Assembly: GCA_025449845.1 (NCBI GenBank) | Contig: JANWIP010000017.1 | Location: 62,001 to 126,000 of the forward strand | Length of the DNA stretch: 64,000 bases | DNA from: Solirubrobacteraceae bacterium | Lineage (GTDB): Bacteria; Actinomycetota; Thermoleophilia; Solirubrobacterales; Solirubrobacteraceae | Direction of reading: 5' to 3' | In this document: positions 38,359 to 46,841 of the stretch, one piece after another | How positions within the stretch are numbered: the stretch's first letter is position 1 | Layout: every line of letters starts with the position of its first letter | Program-made: the position numbers and the translations under genes | Notes under the pieces: generated by a model | Told to the model about the DNA's origin: nothing | Database searches by the model: none | What the model saw: only the letters and a program-made list of their open reading frames with translations

Positions 38359-39024
38359 GTGCCGGATACTTTGGACGACCTCCAGGCACCTTTGGATGAC
38401 CTTCAGGCCCAGCGCATGTCCATGCTGGCCGCCAGCCGCTTCCTTTTGGACGGTCGCAGTTATGGCTATCACGTCGCCAAGGGCAACCGCACCTGGGACA
38501 ACGAGCGCGCTGTCGAGATCCCTGTCATCTGGGATGCCTTGCAAAGCCGTGGACACTCGCGGGGCGTGCTCGAGGTCGGCAACGTGCTGGGGCATTACTT
38601 CCCGATCGCTCATCCCGTATTGGACCGTGACGAGCGACATCGCACCGTCACCTGGAACGAGGACGTGCTCGCTTTTGAGCCGCCTTTCGCGCCTGAACTC
38701 GTCCTCAGCATCTCCACGCTTGAGCACGTCGGCATGGACAAGCGTCCGCGCGATCCCACCCAGTTTCGTCAGGCGCTCGATGCCATTCTTGGCTGGCTCG
38801 CTCCCGGCGGGCGGCTGCTGTTCACCGTTCCGCTCGGCTACAACCGTGGCGTGGGCGAGTACCTCGACGCGCCGCATGCCGCGCGCACGTCCTTGCGCTG
38901 CGCGCGTCGCATCACGCTTGAGAACCTCTGGGTGCAGGCCGCCTACGACGAGGTTCGTGCGTACCGCTACAACCGTCCTTTTACCTGTGCCAACGCCATC
39001 GCCATCGTGGAGTGCACCGCGTGA
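38359..39024 (+). CDS. SAM-dependent methyltransferase-like protein
   Basis: 221 residues from a GTG at 38359; an ATG at 38416 is an alternative that would drop a duplicated LDDLQA motif. The central part follows a class I methyltransferase: GVLEVGNVLGHYFPIAHPVL for the SAM region, LVLSISTLEHVGMDK as motif II and AILGWLAPGGRLLFTVPLGY as motif III. The glycine loop (EVGNVLGHY) is less canonical than in its neighbours. It overlaps the next gene by 4 nt (GTGA), forming an operon with the GT4 and methyltransferase genes to 41311. Methylation of a glycan is inferred from context. Confidence 0.78.
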   Translation: MPDTLDDLQAPLDDLQAQRMSMLAASRFLLDGRSYGYHVAKGNRTWDNERAVEIPVIWDALQSRGHSRGVLEVGNVLGHYFPIAHPVLDRDERHRTVTWNEDVLAFEPPFAPELVLSISTLEHVGMDKRPRDPTQFRQALDAILGWLAPGGRLLFTVPLGYNRGVGEYLDAPHAARTSLRCARRITLENLWVQAAYDEVRAYRYNRPFTCANAIAIVECTA

Positions 39025-40301
39025 GCGCCCCTGCCGCGGTTCTTGAGGAGCCGACCCAGGCATCGATCCGAGCCCGCGTCTTCGAGTTGACCGACGGCCT
39101 GCCGCCTTCTTCGTGGGAGCAGTCGCTCTCTCAGGGTGAGCCTTCGCTCTCGCGTGAGGCGCTCGTGCCGGCCGAGCGCCGGCGGCTGGCTGGTGGGCCC
39201 TTGCCGAGCGTTGCCTATCTGCTCCCCGGACTTCCCCCTGAGGGCTCCGGAGGTTCGCACTCGCTCGTGCAGGAGGCCCGTGGTCTGCGCCGCTTGGGCG
39301 CCGCCGCGCGCGTCTGCGTACCGCAGGACTCGCTGGCCACCGCCGCTGCCGTCTATGGCAACGAGGATGAGCTCTTCACGCCTTACCCCGGCGACTCCGG
39401 CCTGCCCGGGATCGGCGATGCCTCGATGTTCGAGGGCATCTTCGAGGCGCTCGCCGACGCCGGTGTTGTCGTCGCCACCGAGTACCCCTCCGTCGACCTG
39501 CTCGTGCGCCTGGCCCGCGAGCGCCCCGAGCTCGTTTGCGCCTACTACGTGCAGGACTACGAGCCGCTCTTTGCTGCTCCTGAGTCCTCGCGCTCCGATC
39601 GCGCGCTGCTCTCCTATCGCTCGCTGCCCGGCCTGCTGCTGTTCGCCAAGACCCACTGGCTGCGCAATCTCCTGCACGCCGTGCACGGTGTTGCCGTAGC
39701 GAAGGTCGCGCCGAGCCTCGATCGCGGTCTGTTTCACGCAGGGGGACGCTCGTCGCGGGACGGTGAGCTGCGCCTTGCCGCCATGATCCGCCCGCGCACG
39801 CCTCGGCGGCGCCCCGCCGCCACCTTGCGCGCGCTCTCCTTGATCGCGCAGGAGTTGGGTGAGGGAGTGCGCATCGCCACCTTTGGCTGTGATCCTGACG
39901 CCTTCGCCGAGCTTGCGCCCGACGGCATCCCCGGTCTCACTCACCTGGGGCTGCTCAGCCGCATGCAGGTGTCTGCGCTGATGCGCCGCAGTGACATCTT
40001 CATCGACGCCTCCGCCTATCAGGCCTTCGGACGTACGGGCCTTGAGGCGATGGCCTGCGGTGCTGTGCCGCTGCTGCCGCAACTGGGTGGCGTGCACGAG
40101 TACGCAGTCGCCGGCGAGAATGCCTTGATCCTCGACGAGGGCTCTCCCGAGCAGATCGCCGCCACCGTGCTGGCGCTCGCCGACTCGCCTGCGCGGCTTG
40201 CCGACATGAGCCAAGCGGGCGTGCGTGACGCGCGGCGCTTCTCCGTCGAGCGTGCCGCTCGCAGTCAACTCTCGCTGTTCGTGCAGGCCCCCGCGAGATG
40301 A
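39021..40301 (+). CDS. GT4-type glycosyltransferase
   Basis: 426 residues from the GTG at 39021, which overlaps the upstream stop; a GTG at 39012 is another option. The fold begins with VAYLLPGLPPEGSGGSHSLV, continues with YYVQDYEPLF and LLLFAKTHWLRNLLH, and ends with AYQAFGRTGLEAMACGAVPL, the donor-binding EX7E-like segment. The same motifs, in the same order, occur in the C-terminal third of the protein at 34997-38248, so the two are paralogues placed on opposite strands of one divergent region. The enzyme probably adds a sugar to the same glycan. Confidence 0.85.
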   Translation: MSAPAAVLEEPTQASIRARVFELTDGLPPSSWEQSLSQGEPSLSREALVPAERRRLAGGPLPSVAYLLPGLPPEGSGGSHSLVQEARGLRRLGAAARVCVPQDSLATAAAVYGNEDELFTPYPGDSGLPGIGDASMFEGIFEALADAGVVVATEYPSVDLLVRLARERPELVCAYYVQDYEPLFAAPESSRSDRALLSYRSLPGLLLFAKTHWLRNLLHAVHGVAVAKVAPSLDRGLFHAGGRSSRDGELRLAAMIRPRTPRRRPAATLRALSLIAQELGEGVRIATFGCDPDAFAELAPDGIPGLTHLGLLSRMQVSALMRRSDIFIDASAYQAFGRTGLEAMACGAVPLLPQLGGVHEYAVAGENALILDEGSPEQIAATVLALADSPARLADMSQAGVRDARRFSVERAARSQLSLFVQAPAR

Positions 40302-41311
40302 GCGCCAGTCCGTTCGTCGAGCGCCTGCGGGAGCACGCCGCGACCGTCGCTGCGGGTGCGCCGCCTCGCCTGCATGCGTCGGCTGCCTCGGCTGCGTCAA
40401 CTGCATCGGCCGTGTCGGCTGGTTCGGCTGGGTCGGACACGTTGGCTGCGTCTCCTGCATCAGCCCCGTCAACCGCCCCGGGCGAGCTTGCTTTCTGGCA
40501 GAGCCCCATCGTGCGCGCCATCATCAACCGTCGCATCACCGGCGACCCCGAGTTGGGGGCCGAGACCTACTTCGCCCGCCGCCATGGTCCCGCGATTGTG
40601 GCGCCGCACGCGCTGTCGCTGCGCGCCAGCGACGCCAAGCTGGAGCTGGCGCTCGTTGAGGCTGGCTCCTGTGAGCGCCTCACCGGCCTGGACGACGATC
40701 AGGGTCGCGTTGACTTCGCCGGCGGGCGCGTCCCCGAGCCGCTGCGCGAGCGCGTGCGCTTCCAGCTGGGCGCCTTTGAGCAGTGGCAGCCGCCGGAGCC
40801 GCTGGGGGCCATCGTGTGTCGCAGCTTTCTGCATCGCCGCGAGGACCTTGAGGCGGTGCTCGATCGCTTCGCCGCCTTGCTTGAGCCTGGAGGGCTGCTG
40901 TTCGTCGAGGACTTCGTTGGACCTGCGCGCTTTCAGTGGACCGACACGCAGCTGGAAGCGATCAATCGCCTGCTCGCGCAGCTGCCCGCCGAACTGCTCA
41001 CCGATCTGTCGGCCACCGACGGCCGGCGCAAGCGCAGCGTCGAGCGCCCCGACCTGGCCGCTCGCATCGCCGCCAATCCCGAGGAGGCCGTGCGCAGCGA
41101 CGAGATCGTCGGGCTGCTCGACGAGCGCTTCGAGCGGGTTGAGATCTGCCCCTACGGGGGGGCCGTCTTTCACCAGCTCTTCACTCGCATCATGGGCAAC
41201 TTCGCCGGCCGCCCTGACCTCGTTGGTGTGTTGATGGAGGTCGACGCCCTGCTCACCGACAGCGGTGTGCTCAACTCGGACTACGTCTGGGGGGTCTGGC
41301 GGCGAGCTTGA
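40298..41311 (+). CDS. SAM-dependent methyltransferase with Ala/Ser-rich N-terminal repeat
   Basis: 337 residues from the ATG at 40298 (ATGA overlap). Residues 25-62 are a low-complexity Ala/Ser/Thr segment of degenerate ASAAS units. The catalytic part is a methyltransferase: LELALVEAGSCERLTGLDDD takes the SAM-binding position, LGAIVCRSFLHRREDLEAVL follows, then ALLEPGGLLFVEDFVGPARF as the post-motif III strand. The last third (AGRPDLVGVLMEVDALLTD) is helical. The glycine-rich loop is weak, so the substrate class cannot be told. Its 3' end overlaps the convergent deacetylase gene by 41 nt. Confidence 0.76.
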   Translation: MSASPFVERLREHAATVAAGAPPRLHASAASAASTASAVSAGSAGSDTLAASPASAPSTAPGELAFWQSPIVRAIINRRITGDPELGAETYFARRHGPAIVAPHALSLRASDAKLELALVEAGSCERLTGLDDDQGRVDFAGGRVPEPLRERVRFQLGAFEQWQPPEPLGAIVCRSFLHRREDLEAVLDRFAALLEPGGLLFVEDFVGPARFQWTDTQLEAINRLLAQLPAELLTDLSATDGRRKRSVERPDLAARIAANPEEAVRSDEIVGLLDERFERVEICPYGGAVFHQLFTRIMGNFAGRPDLVGVLMEVDALLTDSGVLNSDYVWGVWRRA

Positions 41312-42116
41312 GCGGCGGCTCGTCGCTCCCCGTGTGCAGCGCTCCCGGCAGCGCCCTGTCCCACCACAGGGCGGGCCCCGAGACCCAGTTGTTGGGATGC
41401 ACCACTGCCAGGATCGGCGAGCGGCGGTCAACGAGCAGGTCGATCGGATCGAGCCCTTCCTTCCAGCCTCCCTCGGCGGCGCTGCGATCGGTCAGCCACA
41501 CATCCAGCGGGTGCTTGCGCATCGCGGCATTGGCATCCCAGCGCAGGCCGTAGCGCGACCACTCCTCGCCGAGCAGCAGCACGCCGTTGTGCACCCCCGG
41601 CACGCGCGTATCGCCGTGCGGGCACGCTGAGAGCACCGGCCGCGAGGGCCCGCCGAAGCGCTCGGCGAAGGCCGCGAGCTCATCGTGCAGCAGCTCTCGC
41701 GCGTGCGGAATGAGCGCTTCGGCGTGATCGGCGCCGAGACCGCGGCGCAGCAGCTCGCGCGTGAGCGTCTCGTAGTGCAGGCCCACCGCGTGACCTTCGG
41801 CGGCGATGCTCTCGATGACGCTTGGGTTGGCGGTGCGCCAGCGGAAGTACCACGTGGAGAGCACCCCCAGCTCGCGCTCGATCCTCGCCATGCGCAGCGC
41901 CGAGGCGGGGTGCTGGTCGACATCGTGGCGTAACAGCAGCCTTGGCCTGTCCGCCGCGATCGCCGGGTCCGTCAGCCACGACTCCAGCGACAGGACCGCG
42001 TAGCCCTGCTCCAGCGCGATGCGCAGTAGCTCGTGATAGGCCGCCCAGCGGGCACGTGAGAACGTGCGGCCTAGGCGCCTGCGCGTCCGAGTCGGCTTTG
42101 GTGGAGTGGTTATCAC
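41271..42116 (-). CDS. polysaccharide deacetylase-like (NodB-type) protein
   Basis: 281 residues from a GTG at 42116. The NodB-homology region shows LLLRHDVDQHPASALRMARI (the Asp pair of motif 1), STWYFRW, and GHAVGLHYETL carrying the metal-binding His pair. Later strands include SACPHGDTRVPGVHNGVLL and LDVWLTD. This subfamily occurs in polysaccharide loci and removes acetyl groups from hexosamines, though some members are divergent. No signal peptide is visible, suggesting action in the cytoplasm on a lipid-linked intermediate. It is divergent from the gene at 42170, with a PHO-box-like repeat across the gap, and convergent with the gene at 40298. Confidence 0.8.
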   Translation of the reverse strand: MITTPPKPTRTRRRLGRTFSRARWAAYHELLRIALEQGYAVLSLESWLTDPAIAADRPRLLLRHDVDQHPASALRMARIERELGVLSTWYFRWRTANPSVIESIAAEGHAVGLHYETLTRELLRRGLGADHAEALIPHARELLHDELAAFAERFGGPSRPVLSACPHGDTRVPGVHNGVLLLGEEWSRYGLRWDANAAMRKHPLDVWLTDRSAAEGGWKEGLDPIDLLVDRRSPILAVVHPNNWVSGPALWWDRALPGALHTGSDEPPLKLAARPPRRSPS

Positions 42117-42131
42117 CTGGTTATCACGGTC
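42110..42131 (+). promoter_or_regulatory. PHO-box-like 11-bp direct repeat between divergent genes
   Basis: TTATCACCTGG at 42110 and TTATCACGGTC at 42121 are consecutive 11-nt direct repeats. They overlap the GTG of the deacetylase gene and lie 49-60 bp before the ATG at 42170, which is preceded at 10 nt by a -10-like TACACT (42154-42159). Confidence 0.5.
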
Positions 42132-42169
42132 TCTTCCGGGTGGACAACGGCTTTACACTCCTGCCGGTC

Positions 42170-45100
42170 ATGGGCCAGCACGCCGCCGGCACGGGCGCGA
42201 TCATAGAGATCGAGGAGCCGCCCGCCGTTACCGATCGGCGCGTGGCCCACCTCCAGCGCGAGCTGCGCATCCGCGACCGCGAGGAGCGTGCGGCGCGGCG
42301 CGAGATGGCGCGCCTCACCGAGCAGCTCATTCGTCATTCGCGTGCTGCTCGCGCGCAGGTCGAGCTTGCTCGCTCTGAGGCCGCCGCTGAGCTTGAGCGC
42401 GAGCGCATACGCGCTGGGAGCTTGCTCGGTCAGGAGCGGGCGCAGGCGCGTGTCGAGCTCGACACGCTGCACGGCGAGCTTGCCGAGCGCGTGGGCGTCA
42501 TCGAGCGTCTGGACGGCGACCTGGGGCGAGTGGGGGAGGAGTTGGAGCGTGTCCAGGGTGAGTTGGGTCGGGCCGAGGGTGAGTTGAGGCGTGTTGAGGG
42601 CGAACTGGGTCGGGCCGAGGGTGAGTTGGGGCGTGTTGAGGGCGAGCTGGGGCAGGCCGAGAGCAAGTTGGAGCAGACCGAGAGCGAGTTGGGTCGCGTC
42701 GAGGGCGAGTTGGGGACCTTGCGGGGGCGGCTTGAGGCATCCGAGCGCGCTCGTGCACGCGAGAGCGCCGAGCACAGCGCGCGCGTACGTGAGCTCGAAC
42801 AGACGATCTCGGCGCTGTCGGTGGGGCTGCGCCAGACGCGCGATGACATCGAGCGTGCCGCAGGTTCGCGCGCCTGGCGGTTCGGGCACTTCTTCACCCG
42901 CACCCTTTCGCGCCTCGCGCGGCGACCCGTGCGTACCCAGGGTGCGCTGGTTGCCGCGCTTGCACGCATCGATCGCGTGCAGAGTGCCGTGCGCGCCCTG
43001 CCTGCTGCCACTGCGTCGCAAGTGAATGCTGCCTCGCCTGTCTCGCTCACCCCCGTGGCCGTGGTCGTCTCTGCGCCTACGCCTCTCGCACCCTCGCCCG
43101 CGGTTGGCGAGCCGCGGTTCTCGCCCGAGCAGGAGCGGGAGCTGGCCAGGCGCCGAGCCGCGCTCGCCGAGCGCCTGCGCGCGCGGCTCGGAGCGCCCCC
43201 CGAGCGCGCGGAGTGGCCGCTCGTCAGCATGATCGTCCCTACGCGCAATGGCCTTCACCATCTGCGGCGCCTCTTCGCGGGGCTGCTCGAACACACCTCC
43301 TACCCGGCGTTCGAGGTGATCGTGCTCGACAACGCATCCACCGATGACACGCTTGAATATCTCTCCTCGCTGGAGGGTCGCCTGCCGCTCAGCGTGCTGG
43401 CGAGCAAGGAGAACCTGTCCTTCGCCGAGGCCAACGCGCGCGGCGCGCGGCAGGCGCGGGGGGAGCTGCTGCTGTTCCTCAACAACGACGTCGAGCCCTT
43501 CGAGCCCGATTGGCTCAAGGAGCTGGTGTGCGCCCTGGACAGCGATGGCGTCGAGGCGGTCGGCGCGACGCTGCTGCATCCCGAGGACCTCAGCCTGCCC
43601 GAGCAGACGCCGCCGCTCGTGCAGCATCGCGCCGTGCGCTTTCGTTGGCAGGACGAGATGATCAAGGGCTTCAACCACGGCGATGGCGAGCATCTGTGGG
43701 AGGGCTCGTTCGGGGTGGACGTGCGCGCACCCGCGGTGACCGCCGCCTGCATGTTGATCGCGCGCTCCTCCTTTGAGCGCGTGGACGGCTTCGACGGCGG
43801 TTACCGCTATGGCACCGAGGACGTCGACCTCGGCCTCAAGCTGCTCGTCAGTGGCGCTGAGAGCGTCGGCGTGGGACGCTCGCTCCTCTACCACCGCGAG
43901 TCCTCCACGCAGAACCGCGCCTCAAGCGACTTTCGCCGCCTCAACCGCCTGGAAAACCGGCGCCTCTTTCTGGAGCGTTGGGCGCCGCGGGTGGCGCGCG
44001 AGTACCGCCTCGCGCGACTGCGCCGCGATCCCTTCTGGACCGACGGTGCGGGCGCGCACGTCGCCGTCACCCTCACCAGCCTCGACGTCAAGGACGGCTG
44101 GGGCGATTGGTACTCGGGGCACGAGATCGGCGATGCGCTGGAGCAGCTGGGATGGCAGGTGAGTTATGTGGAGCGCAAAGGTGACAGGTGGTATGAGCTG
44201 CCCGAAGGGCTCGACTACGTGCTCTCGCTGATGGACCCCTTCGACCTGCGCCGCGTGCCCGCGCACGTCACGACGATCGCCTGGATCCGCAACTGGACCG
44301 AGCGCTGGCTGGAGCGCCCCTGGTTTGAGCGCGCCGATCTGCTGCTGGCCTCCTCACAGGGCACGGCCGAGCTGATCGAAGAGCGCACCGGCCGCGCCAC
44401 GATCCGCTTCCCCCTGGCCGTCAACCCCAAGCGCTTTCACCCGCGCGCGCCTGAGGAGCGCTTTGCCGCCGACTATGTCTTCACCGGCAACTGGTGGGGC
44501 AAGGACCGCGACATCCAGCGCGCGCTCGCGCCGCGCGCGGGGGAGCGCCTGGCGATCTACGGCAAGGACTGGGAGCAGGTGCCTGAGTTCGCGCCTCACG
44601 CTCGCGGCGAGTTGCCCTATGAGCAACTGCCGCTGCTTTACCCCAGCGCCAAGCTGGTGCTCGACGACACCCAGGGTCCCACGCTGCCCTACGGCGCGCT
44701 CAATGCCCGCGTGTTCGACGCCCTGGCCTGCGGCACGCTGCCGCTCACCAACTGCGAGGCGGGCGTGCGCGAGCTGTTCGACGCCGACTTCCCCGTATGG
44801 GATTCGCGTGAGAGCCTGCGCGCGAGGCTCGATGAACTGCTCGCCGATGAGGGTCGCCGCGACGCGCTCGTGGCGCGCTACCGCGAGACCGTGCTCACGC
44901 GTCACACCTATGCCCATCGCGCCGCGGAACTGCGCGAGATCCTGGTGGAGCACGAGCAGCGCCTCAGCTTCTGCCTGAAGATCGGCGCCCCCAATCGCGC
45001 CGTCGCCCACACCTGGGGCGATCTGCACTACGCCGAGTCGCTCGCCCGCGAGCTGCGCCGGCGCGGGCATCGCGTACTGGTGCAGACGCTCGATGAGTGG

Positions 45101-45898
45101 GAGGACGAGGCCGGACTCGGCTACGACGTCGTCGTTCACCTCAAGGGCCTCTCGCGCTTTCACCCCAAGCCGGCCCAGTTCAACGTGCTCTGGTCGATCA
45201 GTCACCCCGAGGGTCTCAGCGGCGAGGAGTGCGACGGCTATGACCTCGTCGCCGTCGCCTCGCCGCTCTTCGCGGTCCAGCTGGGCGAGTGCACGCGCAC
45301 GCCGGTGGTCGTCCTTGAGCAGGCCACCGACCCGTGGCTGATGCGCCCCGACCCGCGTCCCGAGCTGGCGCACGAGCTGGTCTACGTGGCCAACTCCCGC
45401 AACGTGCTGCGCCCAATCGCCCGCGACCTGCTGCCCACCGAGCACGACCTGGCCATCTGGGGGCTCGGCTGGGATGGACTGATCGACACCTCCCGCGTAG
45501 TTGCCGAGCACCTGCCCAACTCCGAGCTATGCCATGTCTACAGCTCGGCTGGCATCGTGCTCAACGACCACTGGGATGACATGCGCGAGCACGGCTACAT
45601 CTCCAACCGCGTCTATGACGCGCTGGCCTGCGGCGTGCCCGTGCTCAGCGACGACGTGCCCGGCCTGGCCGAGCGCTTCGGCGACGCCGTCGCCGTCTAC
45701 CGCTCTCCCGCGGAGCTGCACGAGTTGATCGAGCGCTTGCTCACCGACCCCGCTGAGCTCCGTCGCCGCGGCGAGCTGGGGAGAGCCGCGGTGCTGGCGC
45801 GGCACACCTTCGCCCACCGCGTCGATGAACTGCTTGCGATCCTCGCCGAGCGGCTGCGTGAGCCAGCCCACGCCGGCCGTCTGCGGGCCGCGGCCTGA
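42170..45898 (+). CDS. coiled-coil - GT2 - double CgeB-like glycosyltransferase
   Basis: 1,242 residues from the ATG at 42170 (a GTG at 42140 is an alternative). Residues 20-230 are a long coiled coil, the central part made of nine GELGRVE-type heptads. Residues about 350-600 form a GT2 domain: VSMIVPTRNGLHHLRRL, VIVLDNASTDDTLEYL, LLLFLNNDVEPFEPDWLKEL and YGTEDVDLGLKLL. Residues 615-950 and 955-1242 are two Glyco_trans_1_2/CgeB-like domains; each ends in a similar donor segment (NARVFDALACGTLPL and SNRVYDALACGVPVL). Three glycosyltransferase modules in one chain imply stepwise building of a repeat unit, with the coiled coil possibly oligomerising it or holding it to a partner. Confidence 0.87.
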   Translation: MGQHAAGTGAIIEIEEPPAVTDRRVAHLQRELRIRDREERAARREMARLTEQLIRHSRAARAQVELARSEAAAELERERIRAGSLLGQERAQARVELDTLHGELAERVGVIERLDGDLGRVGEELERVQGELGRAEGELRRVEGELGRAEGELGRVEGELGQAESKLEQTESELGRVEGELGTLRGRLEASERARARESAEHSARVRELEQTISALSVGLRQTRDDIERAAGSRAWRFGHFFTRTLSRLARRPVRTQGALVAALARIDRVQSAVRALPAATASQVNAASPVSLTPVAVVVSAPTPLAPSPAVGEPRFSPEQERELARRRAALAERLRARLGAPPERAEWPLVSMIVPTRNGLHHLRRLFAGLLEHTSYPAFEVIVLDNASTDDTLEYLSSLEGRLPLSVLASKENLSFAEANARGARQARGELLLFLNNDVEPFEPDWLKELVCALDSDGVEAVGATLLHPEDLSLPEQTPPLVQHRAVRFRWQDEMIKGFNHGDGEHLWEGSFGVDVRAPAVTAACMLIARSSFERVDGFDGGYRYGTEDVDLGLKLLVSGAESVGVGRSLLYHRESSTQNRASSDFRRLNRLENRRLFLERWAPRVAREYRLARLRRDPFWTDGAGAHVAVTLTSLDVKDGWGDWYSGHEIGDALEQLGWQVSYVERKGDRWYELPEGLDYVLSLMDPFDLRRVPAHVTTIAWIRNWTERWLERPWFERADLLLASSQGTAELIEERTGRATIRFPLAVNPKRFHPRAPEERFAADYVFTGNWWGKDRDIQRALAPRAGERLAIYGKDWEQVPEFAPHARGELPYEQLPLLYPSAKLVLDDTQGPTLPYGALNARVFDALACGTLPLTNCEAGVRELFDADFPVWDSRESLRARLDELLADEGRRDALVARYRETVLTRHTYAHRAAELREILVEHEQRLSFCLKIGAPNRAVAHTWGDLHYAESLARELRRRGHRVLVQTLDEWEDEAGLGYDVVVHLKGLSRFHPKPAQFNVLWSISHPEGLSGEECDGYDLVAVASPLFAVQLGECTRTPVVVLEQATDPWLMRPDPRPELAHELVYVANSRNVLRPIARDLLPTEHDLAIWGLGWDGLIDTSRVVAEHLPNSELCHVYSSAGIVLNDHWDDMREHGYISNRVYDALACGVPVLSDDVPGLAERFGDAVAVYRSPAELHELIERLLTDPAELRRRGELGRAAVLARHTFAHRVDELLAILAERLREPAHAGRLRAAA
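42536..42720 (+). repeat. 21-bp repeats coding a heptad coiled coil
   Basis: About nine units of seven codons (GELGRVE, GELGRAE, GELRRVE, SELGRVE and variants). Conservation is high at DNA level, so the coiled coil seems to have been lengthened by recent tandem duplication. Confidence 0.9.
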
Positions 45899-45902
45899 GC
45901 AG

Positions 45903-46841
45903 ATGCGCATCTGGCTCAGCGATGGTGACCGGCGTCTGCTTGAGGGCAACGGCTACGGACAGGTTTCCGCGGCGGTATCGCGGGGTCTGATCGAACTCGG
46001 GCACGACGTGCAGTTTCAGGAGTTCCCGGGGATGGAGCTCGCGCTGTTCATCTGTCCGCCCGGCAAGATCAAGTTCGGGCGTCAGGTGCGCTGCGCGGCG
46101 ATCACGATGCACGAGCTCGACCATCTCCCCGAGTCAAAGCGCGACTGGGTTGACATCCTCAACCGCCTGGATCTCGTGATCACTCCGACCGGCTGGAACC
46201 GCGAGGTGTGGCAGCGGGCGGGCGTCAGCACGCCGATCGAGGTCGTGCCGCTCGGGATCGACGTCGAGTCCTACTTCCCGATCACCGGTCGGCGCTGCAC
46301 CTTCCTCTGTGTGCATGAGAACCTCGGCGGCGCCAGCTCGCGCGAGGACTGGCGTCAGACCCTGCGCGCCTACCTTGGCGCCTTCACGGCTGAGGACCCC
46401 GTGCGTCTGGTGGTGAAGACCTGGAAGTGGAAGCCGCCGGAGTTCGAGCTCGCCCGTCGTGAGGTTCTCGCCGATCTGGGCTGCGACGAGGATCGGGCCG
46501 CCGAGGTCGAGGTGGTCGACGGCGTGCTCTGCGCCGAGGAGATGCGTGCGCTCTATCAGGGCGCCTGGCTATTCGTCAAGAACGCCAACCGTGAGGGCTG
46601 GTCGATGCCCTGCACGGAGGCGTTGGCCTGCGGCACGCCTGTGGCTGCCACGCGCATCGAGCCGCTGCTCTCGCATCTTCCTGAGCAGACGCGCTGGTTC
46701 GACCTTGGCGACTTCGAGGAGCTCAAGCGGATCCTGGTACGCGAGCACCAGCGCTTCCGCTCGCACCTGCGGACAGCGCAGCGTCACGACTCGGCGGTAA
46801 TGGCCAAGCTGGTGGAGGTGGCCCTTACTGCCAGGAGCTGA
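45903..46841 (+). CDS. GT4-type glycosyltransferase
   Basis: 312 residues from the ATG at 45903, 4 nt after the preceding stop. The order is typical of GT4: GNGYGQVSAAVSRGLIELGH at the N-terminal acceptor loop, DLVITPTGWNREVWQRAG, PIEVVPLGIDVESYFP, VRLVVKTWKWKPP and the donor segment KNANREGWSMPCTEALACGT. It is likely co-transcribed with the large enzyme upstream. Its 3' end overlaps the convergent GT61 gene by 58 nt, one of several long tail-to-tail overlaps in the cluster. Confidence 0.86.
   Translation: MRIWLSDGDRRLLEGNGYGQVSAAVSRGLIELGHDVQFQEFPGMELALFICPPGKIKFGRQVRCAAITMHELDHLPESKRDWVDILNRLDLVITPTGWNREVWQRAGVSTPIEVVPLGIDVESYFPITGRRCTFLCVHENLGGASSREDWRQTLRAYLGAFTAEDPVRLVVKTWKWKPPEFELARREVLADLGCDEDRAAEVEVVDGVLCAEEMRALYQGAWLFVKNANREGWSMPCTEALACGTPVAATRIEPLLSHLPEQTRWFDLGDFEELKRILVREHQRFRSHLRTAQRHDSAVMAKLVEVALTARS

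Noticed and set aside
42113-43894. 593-codon open frame opposite the coiled-coil/GT2 region
   Set aside because: Contains antisense repeats of the heptad-coding DNA; no independent protein signature.
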